Part shown: positions 9,570 through 17,506 of the stretch, in pieces
Layout of the letters: the number at the start of each line of letters is the position of its first letter
Position numbering within the stretch: position 1 is the first letter of the stretch
From: Winogradskyella vidalii
GTDB lineage: Bacteria; Bacteroidota; Bacteroidia; Flavobacteriales; Flavobacteriaceae
Assembly: GCF_013403955.1 (NCBI RefSeq)
Contig: NZ_JABFDG010000006.1
Span: 62,001-126,000, forward strand
Direction: 5' to 3'
Length of the DNA: 64,000 nucleotides
Translations under genes and position numbers: made by a program
Notes under the pieces: generated by a model
What the model was told of the DNA's origin: nothing
What the model saw: only the letters and a program-made list of their open reading frames with translations
Databases searched by the model: none

Positions 9570-10880
9570 TTAATCTTCATCTAATAAATCATTTGAAGCA
9601 ATAATTTTATTTATTCTTAATCTAAAATCTGGTGAACGGCTATTATTAGAGTCGATGAAAGTTTCAGAATCAGGACCTTTTGAATAGACATTATCAAAAG
9701 CTCTACTTCCATACCAACTCTCTAAATCTTCGTTATTTGTGTTTCCTTTAATGTAAATATTTCCTGTACAGTTATTGAAATAAGTTTGTGTAAATTTTAT
9801 CTTATTTAAATTTTCATTGTTAATTTTGATTCTATCATCAAAATATACAGCAGGTTTAAAACCTGAAATCACACTTTTATGAATATGAAACGTAGTGTCT
9901 GGTCCGACAGCTATAGCTTCTTGAACCAAACCAACTTTTATATCTGATTTTAAATCATTACTGACGTTCAGTAAGGTTAAGTTTTCGGCATTGACAAAGG
10001 TTTGCTTTTTAGTACTATCTGCATTTTCCTTTATATCATAAGAATTAATTGACATACAACGTGAGCCATCTGGACTAGAGACATAAGGAGATCTTACAGC
10101 TAAAGCATTTGATATGTTAGTTTGTGCGCCTAAGTTAAAGTTGTAGTCATTTTTATTTGATCGGTAAGATACGGTTTTCGTTAAGTCAACTTTACCACCT
10201 TGAATATCAAAAGAATTTCCTTGACAATAACTAACCATAACATTGTTTATTGTCGTCTTTTGTCCAACTGCAGCAAGTGTAAGTCCACTGAAATAACCAA
10301 AGTTTCTTGTGTTTTTTCCGGCGTACTCTATTCTTGTATAAGTCATGATACCAGAATTGCTATTAACGTTTTCTCCACCAAAACTGATACTTTCTGTAGA
10401 CGATGGGTTTAATCCATAATTAAGAGATGCTACTTTGCCTATAGTATTAATAGGCGCATCTCCAAGAATAAAAATTCCACCCCAATCACCAGGTTTTTTA
10501 TCTGAATTACTAGAAGTAAAAATAATAGGGTCCATAGGATTTCCTTCTGCAATAATCATTGAACCATTGCTTATCGTTAAAGAACCTTTGGTTTTATAAT
10601 CACCTAATACAACTGTACCTGCTTCAATAGTGAGTGTGGTGCTGTCTGTAACAAACACATCACCTAAAAGCAAATATGTATTCCTTTTGGTTAATGTTAT
10701 ATTTTCTGTGATGTTACCTGTTAATATTTGTGTTGGCTCATCATAGTTTGCTCTATTAGGTGTAAAGTCGGTCCATGAATCTAGCCAATTGTTATAGCCA
10801 GTAATTCCTTTTTCTTGTTGGGCAAATAAATTACCAAACACTAAAAGAAATAAAAGTGAAGTGAGAGTAATTTTTTTCAT
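9570..10880 (-). CDS. Secreted protein of unknown function, probable right-handed beta-helix
   Basis: The frame is open upstream to 10934, but the ATG at 10880 (MKKITLTSLLFLLVFGNLFA) gives a proper signal peptide, and the promoter covers the upstream candidate start. This leaves 436 residues. The mature chain has short strand-turn rungs typical of beta-helix proteins (NTYLLLGDVFVTDSTTLTIE, GTVVLGDYKTKGSLTISNGS, WGGIFILGDAPINTIGK). A similar motif occurs in many Bacteroidota surface proteins. No catalytic motif and no obvious C-terminal sorting domain is visible; the chain ends in acidic NDLLDED. The gene is followed after 83 bp by the adhesin operon on the same strand, so it may belong to the same surface set, though it has its own promoter. 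Confidence 0.7.
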   Translation of the reverse strand: MKKITLTSLLFLLVFGNLFAQQEKGITGYNNWLDSWTDFTPNRANYDEPTQILTGNITENITLTKRNTYLLLGDVFVTDSTTLTIEAGTVVLGDYKTKGSLTISNGSMIIAEGNPMDPIIFTSSNSDKKPGDWGGIFILGDAPINTIGKVASLNYGLNPSSTESISFGGENVNSNSGIMTYTRIEYAGKNTRNFGYFSGLTLAAVGQKTTINNVMVSYCQGNSFDIQGGKVDLTKTVSYRSNKNDYNFNLGAQTNISNALAVRSPYVSSPDGSRCMSINSYDIKENADSTKKQTFVNAENLTLLNVSNDLKSDIKVGLVQEAIAVGPDTTFHIHKSVISGFKPAVYFDDRIKINNENLNKIKFTQTYFNNCTGNIYIKGNTNNEDLESWYGSRAFDNVYSKGPDSETFIDSNNSRSPDFRLRINKIIASNDLLDED

Positions 10881-10931
10881 AATAAGCGATTTTATATAAT
10901 TTATGTAAGGGTTTTTTTCAACTATTGATAT

Positions 10932-10962
10932 CAAACATAAGAACTTTACCTACGAAACACAA
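10932..10962 (-). promoter_or_regulatory. Bacteroidota-type promoter for the beta-helix gene
   Basis: On the minus strand TTG (10962-10960) is followed after 20 nt by TATGTTTG (10939-10932), an exact fit to the TTG-N(about 20)-TAnnTTTG promoter of Bacteroidota sigma-ABfA. It lies 52 bp upstream of the ATG at 10880, which supports that start over the one at 10934. Confidence 0.75.
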
Positions 10963-11089
10963 GAAATATCGATGAAATACACAATATTATATAAATAATA
11001 GTAAATTTCTTACAAATAAATTCGTTTTGACGAGTAAATAGATGCGTTAAGTTGTTAATCGATGTTTTTTGTAATAAAAAACAATGTAT

Positions 11090-11120
11090 AAAAAAACCTT
11101 GACATTTTGAGGTCAAGGTT
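11090..11120 (-). terminator. Rho-independent terminator after the 150-residue secreted protein
   Basis: A perfect 9-bp stem (AACCTTGAC at 11095-11103 with GTCAAGGTT at 11112-11120) with an 8-nt loop is followed, reading the minus strand, by a T run (A run at 11090-11096 on the plus strand). It lies 28 bp past the stop codon at 11148. Confidence 0.88.
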
Positions 11121-11147
11121 GGTGAAAAACATGTAATCAAAAACTAG

Positions 11148-11600
11148 TTAATCCCTTTTATAATCTTCGTAAGTATGTAAAGCTTTTAGGGTAGATTCAT
11201 AAAACAGAATTGCTGCAATTAAATCTATACTATCTGAGTATGGTAATATCTTTTTTTGGAATTCAATGGTACTATCAAAATAAGATGTAGAAGCGTCAAT
11301 ATTATCTTCCAAAGCTTTTTTATTATCTTTTGTTTCTGGAATTCCTAAGGATTCCATTGTAACACCTGGTTTTGTAGCAAATGCAATATTTGGTAAGATA
11401 TTTACAATAACTTCAATACGCTCTATATAAAGGACGAGTAAATCTCCTTTTTTCATTTTTTTGAGCTCTTCACGACTGTGATATTTTGAAATATTTACTT
11501 TACCACTAATGATACTTTGATAATCCTTATCTTTTTGAGCAAAACCCATAGTTATCATTAGAAAAAAAATAGCACAAAATAAAGTAGATTTGGTATTCAT
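11148..11600 (-). CDS. Small secreted protein of unknown function
   Basis: 150 residues with a clear signal peptide (MNTKSTLFCAIFFLMITMGFAQ). The mature part is highly charged and mostly helical by composition, with a KKMKKGDLLVLYIERIEVIVNILPNIAF segment and a tyrosine-containing C-terminus ending YEDYKRD. I do not recognise a family. It is a single-gene unit: a strong promoter at 11631-11660 and a perfect terminator at 11090-11120 flank it. It probably acts in the periplasm or is exported (inference from the signal peptide only). Confidence 0.75.
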   Translation of the reverse strand: MNTKSTLFCAIFFLMITMGFAQKDKDYQSIISGKVNISKYHSREELKKMKKGDLLVLYIERIEVIVNILPNIAFATKPGVTMESLGIPETKDNKKALEDNIDASTSYFDSTIEFQKKILPYSDSIDLIAAILFYESTLKALHTYEDYKRD

Positions 11601-11630
11601 ATTTACGCTTTTAAATTAATCTTAATGCAA

Positions 11631-11660
11631 CAAATCTATGCAATTTATTGTATAAAACAA
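11631..11660 (-). promoter_or_regulatory. Bacteroidota-type promoter for the 150-residue secreted protein
   Basis: The minus strand carries TTG (11660-11658), a 19-nt spacer and TAGATTTG (11638-11631), a full match to the consensus, about 30 bp upstream of the ATG at 11600. Confidence 0.75.
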
Positions 11661-12114
11661 CTTATTTAGGCTTTTTTCGTAAAAAAAATTACATATGAAA
11701 TACCAATTTCAAGGATAAACTACCTTTTTAATTGATTAAATGCATATTTTATCGACAAAGTGCTGTGTGTGTTTTTAGGATGAAGATCAAGCTAATGGGA
11801 TGATTTTTTTAATAAAAATCACATAAATCAAACGGTGATTTTAAGGCGTTATACGAGTTAATATGGTTTAAAAGTAAGCTTGAGTTGTCATATGCTTTAG
11901 TATTCTTCTTGTTCAGCATTTTTATTAATTTAATTTCGATACGTTATTCACTCAAAACTAAAACAAAGCCATGCGTAGCGGTCTGATGGTTAGTATTTCA
12001 TCGGAAATATATGTTTCTTTTATCGGTTTATCGTAAAAATAATGCGTAGAGGTGATTTTTAAGGTGTTACCATTTTTAAGCACCAATTTTGGTTTATCAC
12101 AAATACCTACATTT
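11661..12114. other. Intergenic region between divergent genes
   Basis: About 450 bp, AT-rich, with no open frame of useful length and no RNA-gene hallmark seen. It must hold the promoter of the plus-strand gene at 12115, but no exact TAnnTTTG element was found close to that start. Confidence 0.5.
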
Positions 12115-12705
12115 ATGAAAAATCAATTCTATTTCTTCAGTTTTATTTGTCTTTTTGGTACATTGAATTTTATCAATGCTCAAGAAACACTTCCTATTTA
12201 TGATTATGCAGCACTTCAATTAATGAGTTCTGATACCATACCTGACTATGAGTCTAAAGCCAATAAGCTTAAACTTACAGGAATTATATATGAAAGTGAT
12301 GGCTTAACACCAGCCAAAGACGTGATTCTTTATGTGGAGCAGCCTGATGAAAATGGTGATTTTGACCTAAGAGAAACTAATGATAAGCGTTATGTACATC
12401 ACAGAAGTTGGGTAAAGACTGATGCAGATGGACGTTACACCTTATATACATTTGTACCAGGTAGTGATAGACGTTATAACCAGTTACAACAAATGTTTCC
12501 AATTATTAAGGAATCTTCTAAAGAAGCCTATGAATTAGAAACGTTTCTATTTGATGACGATCCATTATTAACAAAAACATGCCGTAAGCGTATGGCTAAA
12601 AAAGGAGATCCATCACGAATTCTTAAATTAAAATCAGTTGATGGTATTTTTGTTGCTGAACGAAATATCACTTTAAAACCTGATGAAGATTCTGCTAAAT
12701 CATAA
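12115..12705 (+). CDS. Secreted intradiol-dioxygenase-like protein, probably not a dioxygenase
   Basis: The start at 12115 gives MKNQFYFFSFICLFGTLNFI, a good signal peptide ending INAQ; the in-frame codon at 12052 is upstream of it and unlikely. 196 residues. The core matches the beta-sandwich of intradiol ring-cleavage dioxygenases (GIIYESDGLTPAKDVILYVE, then SWVKTDADGRYTLYTFVPG). In active members the PG.Y turn is followed by an HIH iron site. Here the equivalent stretch reads PGSDRRYNQLQQMFPIIKE, so the second Tyr and both His ligands appear to be replaced by Asp, Gln and Phe (alignment from memory of the family). The fold is likely kept and the iron chemistry lost, leaving a binding role or an unrelated activity. 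It is a single-gene unit followed by a terminator. Confidence 0.72.
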   Translation: MKNQFYFFSFICLFGTLNFINAQETLPIYDYAALQLMSSDTIPDYESKANKLKLTGIIYESDGLTPAKDVILYVEQPDENGDFDLRETNDKRYVHHRSWVKTDADGRYTLYTFVPGSDRRYNQLQQMFPIIKESSKEAYELETFLFDDDPLLTKTCRKRMAKKGDPSRILKLKSVDGIFVAERNITLKPDEDSAKS

Positions 12706-12724
12706 ATACACTAACCCTATAATT

Positions 12725-12757
12725 AAACGTCCTTAATAGTATTATGGACGTTTTTTT
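12725..12757 (+). terminator. Rho-independent terminator after the dioxygenase-like gene
   Basis: AAACGTCC (12725-12732) pairs with GGACGTTT (12746-12753) and runs into a T tract, 20 bp past the stop codon. Confidence 0.88.
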
Positions 12758-12964
12758 GTTTTTAATTATACCCCTTTTATCGTTCTCATAATTATACCGC
12801 AGTTATATCATTATCGCTTTATGTTTTTTAAAAATAAATTGATTTATAATTTTTAGATGACTTTTAAAAACGTTCTTATTTATAGGTTTTGCGTTAAGCT
12901 GTGTAAATTAATATATAGTTATTGGTCTTTCTAAATAAAGAGAATTAATCAAGCTAAACTTATC

Positions 12965-13894
12965 ATGTTAATCTTACAGCAAACCGCATCAGAAACAGTT
13001 ATAAACTCCGTTGGTAATTACTACAATACTTTTTTAGAAGTTTTACCTAGGATTGCTTTGGGTATATTGGTCATCATTGTGGGTGTACTAATTGCTAAAT
13101 TAGTGACCAATATTTATAGAAAACGGATATTAAAAAAAGCTAACGATCCGTTAATGGCTCGATTTTTAGCACAGTCAATTAAAATAATTCTCACCTTAAT
13201 TGCAATTTTAATCGCACTGCAAGTTGCTGGTTTAAGTGGTGTAGCTACAGGTATTTTAACCGCTGCTGGAGGCGCTGCAATTGTGTTAGGTTTTGCTTTT
13301 CAAGATATAGGAAAGAACTTTTTAGCAGGTATTATTTTAGCTTTTAATCGCCCTTTTAATATTAATGACACTATTAAAGTAAATGATTTATTTGGGAAGG
13401 TTAAGGAATTGAATTTTAGATATATGCATATTAAGACTTTTGACGGGAAAGATATTTATGTTCCCAATAGTGATGTGCTTACAAAGCCGGTTGAAAACTA
13501 TACGGCTGATGGGTTTTTTAGAAATGATTTTGTAGTAGGCATTGGTTATGAAGATGATATTGAAGCAGCTAAAAAAATTATTCAAACAATCTTAGATAAA
13601 AATAATTATATAGTTCATGATGAAGACCATGAGAACTTTGCATTTGAAGATGAACTTGCCGCTAGCACAGTTAACCTAAAAGTGTTCTTTTGGGTTAATA
13701 CTTTTGATTATAGAAAATCGGCCATTATTGTAAGAGGTAATATCATCAGGGAAGTGAAACAGCAACTTGAAAAAGAAGGTTTCAACCTCCCTGCAGATAT
13801 TAAAGAACTTAAATTATACGGTAACGAGAAAGACATTCCGTTACGTGTCATTAACGAAATTCAACAATTAGAATCCGATAAGCTTAAATCATGA
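12965..13894 (+). CDS. mscS: Small-conductance mechanosensitive channel, MscS family
   Basis: 309 residues, close to the 286 of E. coli MscS. An amphipathic N-terminus precedes three membrane segments: about residues 30-50, 66-88 and a Gly/Ala-rich pore helix at about 92-120 (GVATGILTAAGGAAIVLGFA). The conserved FAFQDIGKNFLAGIIL and NRPFNINDTIKV segments follow, then the cytoplasmic beta domain and alpha/beta vestibule. The channel opens when membrane tension rises after hypo-osmotic shock and releases solutes through the inner membrane. Its last 34 bp overlap the 3' end of ackA on the other strand. Confidence 0.93.
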   Translation: MLILQQTASETVINSVGNYYNTFLEVLPRIALGILVIIVGVLIAKLVTNIYRKRILKKANDPLMARFLAQSIKIILTLIAILIALQVAGLSGVATGILTAAGGAAIVLGFAFQDIGKNFLAGIILAFNRPFNINDTIKVNDLFGKVKELNFRYMHIKTFDGKDIYVPNSDVLTKPVENYTADGFFRNDFVVGIGYEDDIEAAKKIIQTILDKNNYIVHDEDHENFAFEDELAASTVNLKVFFWVNTFDYRKSAIIVRGNIIREVKQQLEKEGFNLPADIKELKLYGNEKDIPLRVINEIQQLESDKLKS

Positions 13895-15081
13895 AATGAA
13901 TTTACGAGCTCGTAAGATTGTTTGGCAATCTCTAATTCTTCGTTTGTAGGAATAACTAAAACTTTTGTTTTAGAATAAGCAGAGCTAATTTCTCGTATGT
14001 TTTTCCCTCTAATTTCATTTTTAGACGAATCTATATCAATACCGAAGTAATCCATATCTTCACAAACGAGATTTCTAATAACATTAGAGTTTTCACCAAT
14101 ACCTGCGGTAAACACAATAGCATCTAAGCCGTTCATTGCTGCTGCATAAGCGCCTATAAACTTTTTAATTTTATAAGCATTCATTGCTAAGGCTAATTTA
14201 CAATCTTCGTTTCCTCGGGCTGCTTCAGCTTCAATATCTCTTAAATCGGTAAACCCTGTTAAACCTAGCATACCACTTTCTTTATTTAGAATGGTATTTA
14301 CTTTGTTTAAGTCATAGCCTAAACTATTCACTAAATAAAATATAATCGCATGATCAATATCACCACTTCTGGTTCCCATAATTAAACCATTAGAAGGTGT
14401 AAAGCCTAAATTATGATCAATACTTTTACCGTCTTCAACAGCTGTCATACTACAACCATTACCTAAGTGAATGGTAATTATTTTAGATTTTTTAAGTTTT
14501 AAGTATTCCAACGCTTTTTCAGATACATATTTATGACTGGTGCCATGAAATCCGTAAACTTGAATCTTATGTTCTTTATAAAGTTTTTCAGGAATAGCAT
14601 AGCGTTTAGCCTTTTGAGGTAGTGATCTAAAAAATGCCGTATCAAAAATGGCTGCTTGTTTGGCGTCGGGGAAAAGTTTTTCTGCTACATTAATGCCTTC
14701 GTAGTTGTTTGGATTGTGCAATGGTGCTAAAACAGAATAGCCTTTTATTTTTTGTTTTACTTCTTCAGTTATTAAAGTCGTATCAGAAAATGAATTTCCG
14801 CCATGTACCACACGATGTCCTACAACTTCAATTTCTCTTTTATTTTTTATAACACCATTTTTAGCATCTAATAACAAATTTGCAATATGAGTTAAACCCT
14901 GATTATGATTCTCAATGCAATGAGTTTCTCTTATATCAGCATTAGCAGCTTTATAATTAAGAATCGCATCTTTTTGACCAATACGTTCTACTAAACCGCT
15001 GCAAATTAATGTTTCAGATGGCATTTGTATGAGTTGAAATTTGATAGAGGAACTCCCTGAGTTGATGACTAATATCTTCAT
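13861..15081 (-). CDS. ackA: Acetate kinase
   Basis: 406 residues, standard length. Family motifs are intact: VINSGSSSIKF at residues 5-14 (Asn7), the VGHRVVHGG loop with Arg90, catalytic Asp147 in IFDTAF, GFHGTSH with His179, HLGNGCSMTAVEDGKS from residue 205, and a GFTPSNGLIMGTRSGDID block. The enzyme interconverts acetyl phosphate plus ADP with acetate plus ATP. It is the second gene of the pta-ackA operon, 23 bp after pta, and overlaps the mscS 3' end by 34 bp tail to tail. Control is through the pta promoter with its tandem dyads. Confidence 0.96.
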   Translation of the reverse strand: MKILVINSGSSSIKFQLIQMPSETLICSGLVERIGQKDAILNYKAANADIRETHCIENHNQGLTHIANLLLDAKNGVIKNKREIEVVGHRVVHGGNSFSDTTLITEEVKQKIKGYSVLAPLHNPNNYEGINVAEKLFPDAKQAAIFDTAFFRSLPQKAKRYAIPEKLYKEHKIQVYGFHGTSHKYVSEKALEYLKLKKSKIITIHLGNGCSMTAVEDGKSIDHNLGFTPSNGLIMGTRSGDIDHAIIFYLVNSLGYDLNKVNTILNKESGMLGLTGFTDLRDIEAEAARGNEDCKLALAMNAYKIKKFIGAYAAAMNGLDAIVFTAGIGENSNVIRNLVCEDMDYFGIDIDSSKNEIRGKNIREISSAYSKTKVLVIPTNEELEIAKQSYELVNSFHDLSLSDSNC

Positions 15082-15104
15082 AGTGATGTGTTTTAACTTT
15101 AAAA

Positions 15105-17213
15105 TTAAATTCCTTGGGCTTGGATAACGGTTACAATCACCGTATTAAATATATCGTCTGTTGTACAACCACGGCTGAGATCATTAACAGGTTTATTTAA
15201 GCCCTGAATTATTGGACCTATAGCTAGAGCTTTAGTTTCTCGTTGAACGGCTTTATAGGTGTTGTTCCCCGTGTTTAAATCTGGAAAAATAAAGACATTA
15301 GCTTGTCCTGCGACTTCAGAATTAGGGAGTTTTGATTTCCCCACATTAATATCAACGGCTGCATCATATTGAATAGGGCCTTCAACCTTGAGGTCTGGCC
15401 GTTTTGATTTTATAATTTCAGTCGCTTTTCTTACGCGATCTACATCCTCACCAACGCCAGAAGCCCCTGAAGAATAAGAGAGCATCGCAATTTTAGGTTC
15501 AATACCAAAAGCGATACTTGTTGATGCTGAAGAAATAGCTATTTCAGCTAATTGCTCTGAGTTTGGGTTAGGGTTAATGGCACAATCACCATAAACTGAG
15601 ACACGATCCTCTAAGCACATAAAGAAAACTGAAGAAACAATAGAAGTTTCTGGTTTTGTTTTAATAAACTGTAAGGCTGGTAAAATGGTATGTTGTGTAG
15701 TGTGAGCGGCCCCAGAAACCATTCCATCAGCATCACCACTATGCACCATCATGGTACCAAAGCAAGACACATCTCCCATTAAATCTTGCGCCATGGCCAG
15801 GTTAACGTTTTTGTGTTTTCTGAGTTCATAGAGGGTTTTTGAATAGGATTCAAAATGTTCTGACTCCACAGGATTTATAACATTAACACGATTTAAATCT
15901 AAATCAAGATCTAAAGCCGTTAATTTAGCTTCAATTTCTTTTTTCTCACCGAGTAAGGTAATATCAACAGCATCGATATCTATTAATTGTTTTGTTGCTC
16001 TTAAAATTCGTTCATCTAAACCTTCGGGTAATACAATATGCTTTTTGTTTGATTTTGCTCTTTTTAGCAAGTTATATTGAAACATTCTTGGCGTAACACC
16101 TTTGGTTTTAAAGGTGATTAGACGTTCCATAAGGGCATCTACTTCAACATAGGTTTCAAAATCATTGATTGAGGTTTTTATTTTTTGAGTGTTTTCTGCA
16201 TAAATTTGAGATTTAATGGCTCCAATTCTATTGGTTACTGAGAATGTGCCGCTTTTTGCAGAAATAATAGGAACAATATCTGAAAGTCCTTCGATAAGTT
16301 GAATGATGGACGGTTCAGGTTTTAGTCCTCCCGTTAATACAACACCTGAAATAGAAGGGTAATTCTCTGAAACATTAGCTTGTAAAGCACCTAAAAGAAT
16401 GTCAGCTCTATCACCAGGTGTAATCACCAAAGAATTTTCTTTTAAATGCGTAAGGTAATTAGGAAGCTGCATAGCACCAACACTATAATTACCTGCTAGG
16501 TTATTAATATAAGCTTCACCAAATAGGACTTCAGCACCTAAAACATCTACTATTTCTTTAATAGATGGATTGGCCAACAAAGGATTGAGTGGAATAGCAT
16601 TAGTAATCACATCAGAAGGTAAACTAGCATTTAATTCAGAAATGATGACATCGCGGTTTTGAGGTTCTACTTTATTAGCAATTACAGATAAAACTTCAAC
16701 ACCTTTGTCTTTAAATGAGTCAAAAGCCATGCGTAGATTACTAACTAGATCTTTATTGGTTTTACCAATACCACTTGCTAAAATAATTGCTGGAACACCT
16801 AAGTTTTTAGCAATTAAAATATTGATGTCAAACTCAATAATGGTGCCTTCACCAACAAAACTGCTGCCTTCAATTAATATAAAATCGAAACGTTCTTCAA
16901 TGGCTTTATACTTATCAATAGTTTTACTGATAATCTCATCGTCTTTATCGTCGTTCTTTTTCTTAATAACTTCACTTCTTGTAAAAGCGTAAGCATCTTC
17001 AAATTTTAAATCGAGATTAAAATAACTGATAATAGTATTAATATGATTATCTGTTTCTCCAGCTTTTAAATCGTCTATAATAGGTCTGAAATAACCAACC
17101 TTGGCTGCTTTACCTAGCAATAGTTGCATTAGCCCTAAGGACATTATTGATTTACCACTATTTGGTTCTGTTGTGGCGATGTAAATGGCTTTGTTTGTTG
17201 CTTTTTTGTTCAT
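15105..17213 (-). CDS. pta: Phosphate acetyltransferase, long form with N-terminal regulatory domain
   Basis: 702 residues, the long class. The N-terminal P-loop-like domain (AIYIATTEPNSGKSIMSLGL, residues 9-28) is followed by a DRTGG domain and then the C-terminal PTA_PTB catalytic domain (KHIVLPEGLDERILRATKQL onward, SCFGTMMVHSGDADGMVSGA, late LSYSSGASGVGEDVDRVRKA). It converts acetyl-CoA plus phosphate to acetyl phosphate and CoA, feeding AckA. It leads the operon with ackA. The start (MNKKATNKAIYIA) is preceded by a TAAATTTG element at 17262-17269 and two tandem dyads, so the operon looks activated by a Crp/Fnr-type regulator (inference). Confidence 0.96.
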   Translation of the reverse strand: MNKKATNKAIYIATTEPNSGKSIMSLGLMQLLLGKAAKVGYFRPIIDDLKAGETDNHINTIISYFNLDLKFEDAYAFTRSEVIKKKNDDKDDEIISKTIDKYKAIEERFDFILIEGSSFVGEGTIIEFDINILIAKNLGVPAIILASGIGKTNKDLVSNLRMAFDSFKDKGVEVLSVIANKVEPQNRDVIISELNASLPSDVITNAIPLNPLLANPSIKEIVDVLGAEVLFGEAYINNLAGNYSVGAMQLPNYLTHLKENSLVITPGDRADILLGALQANVSENYPSISGVVLTGGLKPEPSIIQLIEGLSDIVPIISAKSGTFSVTNRIGAIKSQIYAENTQKIKTSINDFETYVEVDALMERLITFKTKGVTPRMFQYNLLKRAKSNKKHIVLPEGLDERILRATKQLIDIDAVDITLLGEKKEIEAKLTALDLDLDLNRVNVINPVESEHFESYSKTLYELRKHKNVNLAMAQDLMGDVSCFGTMMVHSGDADGMVSGAAHTTQHTILPALQFIKTKPETSIVSSVFFMCLEDRVSVYGDCAINPNPNSEQLAEIAISSASTSIAFGIEPKIAMLSYSSGASGVGEDVDRVRKATEIIKSKRPDLKVEGPIQYDAAVDINVGKSKLPNSEVAGQANVFIFPDLNTGNNTYKAVQRETKALAIGPIIQGLNKPVNDLSRGCTTDDIFNTVIVTVIQAQGI

Positions 17214-17261
17214 GTTTTAAAGAACTGTTAGATATTAAATGCTTCGTAAAAGATTGCAATG

Positions 17262-17326
17262 CAAATTTAAGGATTGTGTCATTTTAAGTTATGAGTTTTA
17301 TCATGTTTTAGATTGAATTTTATCAC
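17262..17326 (-). promoter_or_regulatory. pta-ackA promoter with two tandem Crp/Fnr-like dyads
   Basis: On the minus strand the -7 element is TAAATTTG (17269-17262). Upstream lie two related dyads, ATGATAAAACTCAT (17304-17291) and GTGATAAAATTCAA (17326-17313), sharing TGATAAAAyTCA and offset by 22 bp, about two helical turns. The nearer dyad is centred 28.5 nt upstream of the -7 element, close to the class II activator position. No clear -33 TTG is present, as expected for an activator-dependent promoter. Confidence 0.6.
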
Positions 17327-17506
17327 TAAAACCTTATAAAATCAGCAAGTTTCACACATTAAAAATTACAAAATTTTTTTAAATTAATAGTAGATAACCT
17401 TAATAAAATCTGAATTATATGATTTTATTTTTTTTTATTAATTAAATCTAGGAAAGCCTAATTGTAAGCGTTAACAGTACTTTATAAGTTACTTAAAGCA
17501 ACTAAA

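Noticed and set aside
10946..11140. 64-codon minus-strand frame between two secreted proteins
   Set aside because: It runs across the terminator at 11090-11120 and overlaps the promoter of the beta-helix gene.
16705..16992. 95-codon frame on the plus strand inside pta
   Set aside because: Shadow of the pta reading frame; Ser/Leu-rich composition typical of antisense frames.
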